From positions 1 to 21,194 of the forward strand of contig URIA01000039.1 in the NCBI GenBank assembly GCA_900547765.1: a stretch of 21,194 nt of DNA, written 5' to 3'. This document shows, piece by piece, positions 16,564 to 21,194 of the stretch (positions are counted from its first letter, which is position 1; each line of letters starts with the position of its first letter). Source of the DNA: an uncultured Collinsella sp. (GTDB lineage Bacteria > Actinomycetota > Coriobacteriia > Coriobacteriales > Coriobacteriaceae). Under the pieces are notes generated by a model. It made no database searches. It worked only from the letters and a program-made list of their open reading frames with translations, and had not been told where the DNA came from. Both the position numbers and the translations under genes were made by a program.

Positions 16564-17316
16564 ATGACGCAGGCAATATCGGACCCCAGGCAGGCCTCCG
16601 CCGCGCTGGCGGATCTGTTTGACACCCACAAGCGCGTGGTCTTCTTTGGCGGCGCTGGTGTTTCCACGGCGAGCGGCATCCCCGATTTCCGCAGTGTGGA
16701 CGGCCTGTATCACCAGCGGTTTGCCTACCCGCCCGAGACCATGTTGTCGCATAGCTTTTACGAGGCGCATCCTGCGGAGTTCTTCGACTTTTACCGCACC
16801 AAGATGATCGCGCTTAACGCTAAGCCCAACCGCTGCCACACCAAGCTGGCCGAGCTGGAGCGCGCCGGCAAGCTCGACGCCGTGGTGACGCAAAACATCG
16901 ACGGCCTGCATCAGATGGCCGGCTCACAGCGCGTGTTCGAGCTGCACGGATCGGTTCATCGCAACATTTGCCAGTCGTGCGGCACGGTCTATAGCGCCGA
17001 GTGGATTTGCTCGCGCGAGCACGAGGATGCCGCGGGCGTGCCCGTGTGCCCCGCGTGCGGTGGTCGCATCAAGCCCGATGTGGTGCTCTACGAGGAGCCG
17101 CTCGACGAGCATGTGTTGACCGGTGCCGTTGCCGCCATCGCCGCGGCCGATGCCCTCATTGTGGGCGGGACCTCGCTCGTGGTGTATCCGGCGGCAGGCC
17201 TTACGCGTTACTTTACCGGCGATACGCTGGCCATATGCAACCTTGCTCCCACCGATCAGGATGCAAATGCCGACCTGCTGATTTCTTGCGACATCGCGGC
17301 CGCGTTTGCGTTCTAG
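16564..17316 (+). CDS. cobB: Sir2-family NAD-dependent protein deacylase
   Basis: The 250-residue protein has the canonical sirtuin core: the NAD-binding FGGAGVSTASGIPDFRS (about 28-44), TQNIDGLH, and the catalytic His in ELHGSVH. A zinc module has CQSC and CPAC pairs, and the NAD-fold continues through VGGTSLVVYPAA and a CNLAPT segment. It would remove acetyl or other acyl groups from lysines, releasing nicotinamide and O-acyl-ADP-ribose; acyl preference cannot be read here. The ATG at 16564 has a strong GGAGG site. The 135-bp gap to exoA (16429-16563) must hold promoters for both genes; it contains a repeated CGCATGCTG but no clear -35/-10 pair. The symbol follows family convention. Confidence 0.93.
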   Translation: MTQAISDPRQASAALADLFDTHKRVVFFGGAGVSTASGIPDFRSVDGLYHQRFAYPPETMLSHSFYEAHPAEFFDFYRTKMIALNAKPNRCHTKLAELERAGKLDAVVTQNIDGLHQMAGSQRVFELHGSVHRNICQSCGTVYSAEWICSREHEDAAGVPVCPACGGRIKPDVVLYEEPLDEHVLTGAVAAIAAADALIVGGTSLVVYPAAGLTRYFTGDTLAICNLAPTDQDANADLLISCDIAAAFAF

Positions 17317-17330
17317 CCCGCGCGCGCGGA

Positions 17331-17389
17331 TACAATAGAAAGACTGAGTGCAAAGCGACCCCGCCGCCAGCTCCCCAAGCTCGGCGGCG
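17331..17389 (+). promoter_or_regulatory. Possible folP promoter and leader hairpin
   Basis: TACAAT at 17331-17336 could be a -10 (a TTGCGT at 17306-17311 is a poor -35 at 19 bp). Downstream, CGCCGCC (17362-17368) pairs with GGCGGCG (17383-17389), extended inward by AGCT/AGCT with one bulge, giving an 11-bp hairpin that ends 10 nt before the AGGAGG ribosome site. It could tune translation or end the Sir2 transcript. Confidence 0.35.
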
Positions 17390-17411
17390 TGGGCATTTTA
17401 GGAGGATGTTC

Positions 17412-19154
17412 ATGGCGAACGACAGCAAGACATGGCGGTGCGGAAAGTATGAGCTCAGCTTTGACCGTCCGCGCATCATGGGCGTCCTCAACGTGACGCC
17501 CGATTCGTTTAGCGATGGCGGGGAGCACTTCGACCCGGATGCCGCCATCGAGTACGGCCTGGCGATGCTCGACGCCGGCGCCGACATCATCGACGTGGGC
17601 GGCGAGTCCACGCGCCCCGGCTTTACCCCGGTCAACCCCGACGAGGAGGCTCGCCGCGTGCTGCCCGTGGTGCGCGCGCTGGCCAAGGAGGGCGCCATCG
17701 TCTCGATCGACACGCGTCATGTGGCGGTTGCCAAGGCGGCCGTGCGCTGCGGCGCCTCGATCGTCAACGACGTGACGGGCTTCACCGATCCCAAGATGGT
17801 CGAGTTCGTTAAGACGAGTACCTGCGGCGTCATCGTGATGCATGCCGGCGAGGTCGCCGCGCCCGCACGCACGCACGCAACGGTGCAGCTCGATACCTCG
17901 GCAGCGGCGTTTGTTGCCGAGAAGGCGCGCGAGGCGGCTGCCGAGGCCGCGCGTGAGGCCGAGAAGCCGGCTCGCCGCCGTCGCGGCAAGTTGCTGGGCG
18001 AGCCTAAGCCGGAGGCCAAGCTTCCGGGCGGCGTGGTGCAGCCCTCGTTGCCGTTTGGCGAACCGGAGCCCACGTCCGAGCCTGCAAGCGAGCAGGAGAC
18101 GCCGGCCGCCGAGCAGGCTGCTGCCGCCGAGACCGTCGCGCCCGCGCCCGAGGCCGCGCCCGCAGCCACCGAGGCCGAATCGGAGTCCAATGACCGCCTG
18201 GCCGCCATGATGCGCCGCAGCGCCCGCCGCGAGGAAGCCTACGTGCCCACCTCGCAGCTCCGCCGCTTCACCCTGCCCGATTCGGCGCCCATCATGCGCC
18301 GCGTCATGGGCTTTCTGTCCGACCAGGCCCGCACGCTCATCCATGCCGGCGTGTCGCGCGACCGCATCTGCATCGATCCTGGCCCGGGCTTTGGTAAGTC
18401 GGCTAACGAGGATATCGTCATCCAGCGCGAGACTGCCAAGATGGCGTCACTGGGCTATCCGCTCATGTGCGCCGTGTCGCGCAAGCGCTTTGTGGGCGCC
18501 GTCTCGGGCGTGACCGAGGCCGCCGAGCGCGATGCCGCTACGTTTGGCGTGTGCCTGGGCGCCATCCAGGCCGGTGCCAACATCGTGCGCGTGCACGACG
18601 CCGCGGGTTTTGCGCAGTTCCTGAACGGCTACTGGGCGGTTGCCAAGCCGCAGCCGCGCCGCGCGTTTGTGGCTGTGGGCTCCAACCTGGGGCATCGCTG
18701 CGACAACATCCGCGCTGCACGCGAGATGATCGCCGAGATTCCACTCACCTGCGTGTCCAACTCCTCCAAGATCTACGAGAGCGAGCCTGCCTACGAGACG
18801 CGCCAGGACGCGTTTGCCAACGCCGTCATCGAGATCAAGACCGAGCTGGCGCCGTTGGTGCTGCTCGACGAGCTTATGAAGATCGAGGCTGAGCTGGGGC
18901 GCGACCGCTCCAAAAAGGCCAAGGCCAACGGCCCGCGCACCATCGACCTGGACCTGCTGTGGATGGACGGCGAGACCCACGGCGGCAAAAAGCTGCGCCT
19001 GCCGCATCCGCTGATCGGCGAGCGCGATTTTGTGCTGGTGCCGCTCGAGGACTTGATGCACGACCCGGCGCGGTTCTTCCGCTACAACGGCGTCGAGGTC
19101 AAGGAGCCCGAGGACCGTGTGGGTCATATCGTGGGCGAATTGGGGCGTATGTAG
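17412..19154 (+). CDS. folP-folK: Fused dihydropteroate synthase - hydroxymethyldihydropterin pyrophosphokinase
   Basis: The 580-residue protein joins two consecutive folate enzymes. Residues 17-405 are DHPS (FolP): IMGVLNVTPDSFSDGG, DVGGESTRPG, SIDTRH, ASIVNDVTG, then DPGPGFGKS, AVSRKRFVG and the C-terminal VRVHDA. Residues 415-550 are HPPK (FolK): AVGSNLGHR, ESEPAYETRQDAFANAVIEI, and GPRTIDLDLLW with PHPLIGERDFVL. Within FolP, about 140 residues (148-290) rich in Ala, Glu, Pro and Arg interrupt the loop after VMH, where normal enzymes have a short helix. The ATG at 17412 follows AGGAGG by 6 nt; the frame runs back to 17001 antisense-free but overlaps the Sir2 gene and has no support. FolB and FolE are not in the window. 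The next gene starts directly after the stop. Confidence 0.95.
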   Translation: MANDSKTWRCGKYELSFDRPRIMGVLNVTPDSFSDGGEHFDPDAAIEYGLAMLDAGADIIDVGGESTRPGFTPVNPDEEARRVLPVVRALAKEGAIVSIDTRHVAVAKAAVRCGASIVNDVTGFTDPKMVEFVKTSTCGVIVMHAGEVAAPARTHATVQLDTSAAAFVAEKAREAAAEAAREAEKPARRRRGKLLGEPKPEAKLPGGVVQPSLPFGEPEPTSEPASEQETPAAEQAAAAETVAPAPEAAPAATEAESESNDRLAAMMRRSARREEAYVPTSQLRRFTLPDSAPIMRRVMGFLSDQARTLIHAGVSRDRICIDPGPGFGKSANEDIVIQRETAKMASLGYPLMCAVSRKRFVGAVSGVTEAAERDAATFGVCLGAIQAGANIVRVHDAAGFAQFLNGYWAVAKPQPRRAFVAVGSNLGHRCDNIRAAREMIAEIPLTCVSNSSKIYESEPAYETRQDAFANAVIEIKTELAPLVLLDELMKIEAELGRDRSKKAKANGPRTIDLDLLWMDGETHGGKKLRLPHPLIGERDFVLVPLEDLMHDPARFFRYNGVEVKEPEDRVGHIVGELGRM

Positions 19155-19856
19155 ATGATCGAGATGAATGCTGTTGCCGCCGGCACCGAGCTCGACGCGG
19201 CGCGTGACGCGGGCCGCGAGGGCGTATCCGCGGGCTGGTGCGCGTGGAGTGCGGGCGATGCATCGCTGACGTTTTCGCTGGTTGTGCGCCCCGATGTGAA
19301 CATGCATGCCTTCCACGGCCTGCCGTTTGTGGCCGCGATGGGCATGATGGACGCGCTCGTGGGCACGGCTTCGACGCCGGGGTTGGGCCTTGCCGGTAAG
19401 GTGGGTATCCAGTGGCCGAGCGATATCGTGTGTGGTGCGCCCGCGTTTGAGACGTCGTTCGCGCGCGTCGCCGTCAACGGTGGTGCCGGTGCTGCGGGCA
19501 TGTTCGGTGCCGTGACGGTGGATATTGAGCATTCGGCGTTGAGCGAGCTTGGTGTGGACGTAGCTGACGAAGCGCTGGTCGAAGAGTTGGCCGCCGCCGT
19601 GCTGACCCGTGTGGATGCCTGGGCGGCTGTTGCCAACACGCCGCAGGGCGCCGCAGGGCCGCTGGCTCCCGTGCTGGGCGAGTACTTCGACATGGTGCCG
19701 CTGCTGGGCCGCCAAGTTGCGGCGGTGTCGCCCAACGGTTTGCCGCTTGCGGTCGGTGTGTTTGCGGGCCTGGACATCTGGGGCCGCGCGACCATCAAGA
19801 CCGATGCCGGCGAGCAGGAGTTTCCGCCCGAGGCCGTACGAATTCGCGGGCTGTAG
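19155..19856 (+). CDS. Biotin-protein-ligase-like protein with degenerate active site
   Basis: The 233-residue protein resembles the catalytic and C-terminal domains of BirA: GLPFVAAMGMMDAL (55-68), IQWPSDIV (85-92) where ligases have KWPND, and a C-terminal WGRATIKTDAGEQEF...EAVRIRGL like the BPL cap domain. The usual GRGR biotinyl-AMP loop is replaced by REGVSAGWCAW and the Lys of the KLAGI motif is not found. There is no N-terminal DNA-binding domain. So it may be a non-catalytic paralog or bind another ligand. Its ATG follows the folP-folK stop with no gap, so it is co-transcribed and probably translationally coupled. A role in folate metabolism is only a guess from position. Confidence 0.65.
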   Translation: MIEMNAVAAGTELDAARDAGREGVSAGWCAWSAGDASLTFSLVVRPDVNMHAFHGLPFVAAMGMMDALVGTASTPGLGLAGKVGIQWPSDIVCGAPAFETSFARVAVNGGAGAAGMFGAVTVDIEHSALSELGVDVADEALVEELAAAVLTRVDAWAAVANTPQGAAGPLAPVLGEYFDMVPLLGRQVAAVSPNGLPLAVGVFAGLDIWGRATIKTDAGEQEFPPEAVRIRGL

Positions 19857-19895
19857 CGCGGGGCGCCAGCGCTCAAAGACAACGATGACAACAAG

Positions 19896-19925
19896 ACCCT
19901 CCTCGGCCTGTGCCGGGGAGGGTTT
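19896..19925 (+). terminator. Terminator of the folP-folK operon
   Basis: ACCCTCCTCGGC (19896-19907) pairs with GCCGGGGAGGGT (19912-19923) with one T-G pair. A short TTT follows. It lies 40 nt after the last stop codon. Confidence 0.7.
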
Positions 19926-19954
19926 CGCCTATCTGGGGAATGGGTTGCCAGCGC

Positions 19955-19997
19955 CCTATTCCTCAAAATTGAAAATTATTCAGTTTTGAGGAATAGG
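19955..19997. repeat. 19-bp-arm AT-rich palindrome between convergent genes
   Basis: CCTATTCCTCAAAATTGAA (19955-19973) pairs with TTCAGTTTTGAGGAATAGG (19979-19997) around a 5-nt loop, with one T-G pair. It is much more AT-rich than its surroundings. It lies beyond the operon terminator. The remainder to the coaX stop (19998-20054) holds only a weak GGGGGCT/AAGCCCC dyad (20014-20050). Confidence 0.92.
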
Positions 19998-20054
19998 CTT
20001 GGCGAACGTTTGCGGGGGCTGTGGCATCGGGCGTGCTCGACTTAAGCCCCTGCT

Positions 20055-20828
20055 CTATCCCAGCTCCTGCATACGGCGGTAGATTTCGCAGATACCCTTG
20101 ATGGTGAGCTGTCCGTCGACCACGTCGAAGGCATCGGTCGAATCGGCGACGATGCTGGCGAGACCGCCCGTGGCGATAACGGTGGCATCCTCGCGGCCCA
20201 GCTCGCGCTTCATGCGCGCGACCAGGCCCTCGGCCATGGCGGCGGCGCCCGTTACGGCGCCCACCTTGATGCACTCCTCGGTATCGCGGCCGATGGCGTG
20301 CTCGGGCGCCTCGAGCGGAACGCTGGCGAGCTTGGCGGCTCGGGCGGCGAGCGCGTCCATCGAAATGCGGATGCCCGGCGCAATAGCTCCACCAATGTAA
20401 TAACCGTCCTCATCGATGACGTCGATATTGGTCGCGGTGCCAAAGTCCACCACGATTGCCGGCGCGCCGTAGAGAGTTTCGGCCGCAACGGCGTTAGCGA
20501 CGCGATCGGCGCCTACGGCCTGGGGACGCGCCGCGCGCAGCTTGGTCACTGCGGCCGTCTGCGGCCCAATGACGATGGCGTCTGCGGCAATGCGGTCGGC
20601 CACGGCGTGCCATTCGCGCGAGAGCTGCGGCACCACGCCCGCAAAGGCGATCGCGTCGACCGCGTCGAGCGAAAGGCCGTACATCTTAAAGAAGCCCATC
20701 AGGCGCACATGGATCTCGTCGGCGGTATAGGAGCGGTCGGTGGGCATGCGCCACGACTGCACCAGCTCGTCTCCGTCAAACAGGCCCATGGCCGTCTGCG
20801 TGTTTCCCATATCGATAGCGAGCAGCAT
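20055..20828 (-). CDS. coaX: Type III pantothenate kinase
   Basis: CoaX phosphorylates pantothenate, the first step of coenzyme A synthesis. At 257 residues it has normal type III length, and the motifs are intact: the phosphate-binding DMGNTQTAMGLF at the N terminus, GADRVANAVAA, DFGTATNIDV and YIGGAIAPGI. The ATG at 20828 has a GGGAG ribosome site. The frame stays open to 21083 but the extension runs antisense through the tRNA gene and is not coding. The gene is alone, convergent with the folP-folK operon and divergent from the tRNA gene. Confidence 0.95.
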   Translation of the reverse strand: MLLAIDMGNTQTAMGLFDGDELVQSWRMPTDRSYTADEIHVRLMGFFKMYGLSLDAVDAIAFAGVVPQLSREWHAVADRIAADAIVIGPQTAAVTKLRAARPQAVGADRVANAVAAETLYGAPAIVVDFGTATNIDVIDEDGYYIGGAIAPGIRISMDALAARAAKLASVPLEAPEHAIGRDTEECIKVGAVTGAAAMAEGLVARMKRELGREDATVIATGGLASIVADSTDAFDVVDGQLTIKGICEIYRRMQELG

Positions 20829-20864
20829 GTCTACTCCCGGTGTTGGCATAAAAGGACGCGCACC

Positions 20865-20889
20865 ATTGTATACGCGCCGTCGACGGCGC
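20865..20889 (-). promoter_or_regulatory. Possible coaX promoter with 16-bp palindrome
   Basis: A minus-strand TACAAT at 20865-20870 lies about 37 nt before the coaX start. Immediately upstream, GCGCCGTCGACGGCGC (20874-20889) is a perfect 16-bp palindrome filling the expected -10/-35 spacer. The -35 is not clear. It could be an operator. Confidence 0.4.
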
Positions 20890-20964
20890 TCGGCCGCGAT
20901 TCGTTTACGGTGATAGGGGCTGAGGGGTTTAAATATGAAGGAATTATGCTCTACGAGATTTTCC

Positions 20965-20993
20965 TTGCCGTTTACCGAACTCCCGCGTAATAT
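20965..20993 (+). promoter_or_regulatory. Predicted promoter of the initiator tRNA gene
   Basis: TTGCCG (20965-20970) and TAATAT (20988-20993) are 17 bp apart, placing the start near 21000, about 25 nt before the mature tRNA 5' end. Confidence 0.55.
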
Positions 20994-21024
20994 TCTTTCT
21001 TGCGCACATGAGGCGCCCAGACAT

Positions 21025-21101
21025 TGCGGGGTGGAGCAGTCTGGTAGCTCGCCGGGCTCATAACCCGGAGGTCGTAGGTTCAAATCCTGCCCCCGCGACC
21101 A
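21025..21101 (+). tRNA. tRNA-fMet (CAU), initiator
   Basis: A complete 77-nt cloverleaf can be folded. Acceptor stem TGCGGGG/CCCCGCG, D arm GAGC/GCTC, anticodon stem CCGGG/CCCGG with anticodon CAT at 21059-21061, T arm GTAGG/CCTGC with loop TTCAAAT, and an encoded CCA end. The three G-C pairs next to the anticodon loop are the hallmark of initiator tRNA. The 1-72 position is T-G, where the bacterial norm is a C-A mismatch; a weak pair there still fits initiator function. Confidence 0.96.
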
Positions 21102-21112
21102 AGAACTTGCAG

Positions 21113-21141
21113 CTCGTCGGCCTAGCCGGCGAGTTTTTTTT
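21113..21141 (+). terminator. Terminator of the tRNA gene
   Basis: CTCGTCGG (21113-21120) pairs with CCGGCGAG (21126-21133) with one T-G pair, and eight T follow. It begins 12 nt after the tRNA CCA. Confidence 0.92.
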
Positions 21142-21155
21142 CAAGACTTTAGTCT

Positions 21156-21176
21156 GCTGGCCGCGCAGCGGCCAGC
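21156..21176. repeat. Small perfect hairpin near the right edge
   Basis: GCTGGCCGC (21156-21164) pairs with GCGGCCAGC (21168-21176) around GCA. It is followed by TTTAAA on the plus strand. It may belong to a gene beyond the window; nothing else is seen to 21194. Confidence 0.6.
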
Positions 21177-21194
21177 TTTAAACCACCCGCTACG

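Noticed and set aside
17001..17411. Extended start for folP-folK
   Set aside because: The extension lies in another frame within the Sir2 gene; the ATG at 17412 has a perfect AGGAGG site and the DHPS domain begins right after.
20829..21083. N-terminal extension of coaX
   Set aside because: The extension translates the antisense of the initiator tRNA and promoter region; the ATG at 20828 has a ribosome site and gives normal family length.

Overview
The window (about 60% G+C by eye) looks like the chromosome of a gut Coriobacteriia member, most likely Collinsella or a close relative. The clues are a very large multidomain cell-wall protein ending in an LASTG-type sortase signal, an NfnAB-type transhydrogenase, a compact ECF transporter with two fused ATPase domains, a fused folP-folK gene, and many long intergenic palindromes. 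The genus assignment is inference; no rRNA is present.

Layout. 1-5546 (+) is the 3' part of a giant surface protein gene open at the left edge. 5547-5937 is non-coding and holds a strikingly regular array of a 15-bp repeat in alternating orientation. 5938-8177 (-) is the nfnAB operon, with a promoter and dyad near 8245-8288. 8178-8549 holds a bidirectional terminator flanked by two oppositely oriented copies of a short element. 8550-12013 (-) is pth, prs and glmU, an order that recalls the housekeeping cluster glmU-prs-(ctc)-pth of other Gram-positives. 12207-15461 (+) is an ECF transporter operon: T component, double ATPase, S component. exoA (15610-16428, -) follows, then a Sir2 deacylase (16564-17316, +), a folP-folK fusion (17412-19154, +) with an abutting biotin-ligase-like gene (19155-19856, +), coaX (20055-20828, -), and an initiator tRNA (21025-21101, +) with its own promoter and terminator.

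Functional themes. Most genes are housekeeping: redox balancing between ferredoxin, NADH and NADPH (NfnAB), peptidoglycan precursor and nucleotide supply (GlmU, Prs), translation (Pth, tRNA-fMet), cofactor synthesis or uptake (FolP-FolK, CoaX, ECF transporter) and DNA repair (ExoA).

The unexpected signals are mainly non-coding. All three convergent gene junctions (5547-5937, 15462-15609, 19857-20054) carry a long stem-forming palindrome of unrelated sequence, and neither of the two intergenic regions between divergent protein genes shows one. The first is expanded into six repeat copies at an almost exact 40-bp period. A further palindrome-bounded segment lies in frame inside the ECF ATPase gene and encodes the linker between the two ATPase domains. 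Two proteins also depart from family norms: dihydropteroate synthase carries a ~140-residue Ala/Glu/Pro-rich insertion, and the biotin-ligase-like protein lacks the usual catalytic motifs.
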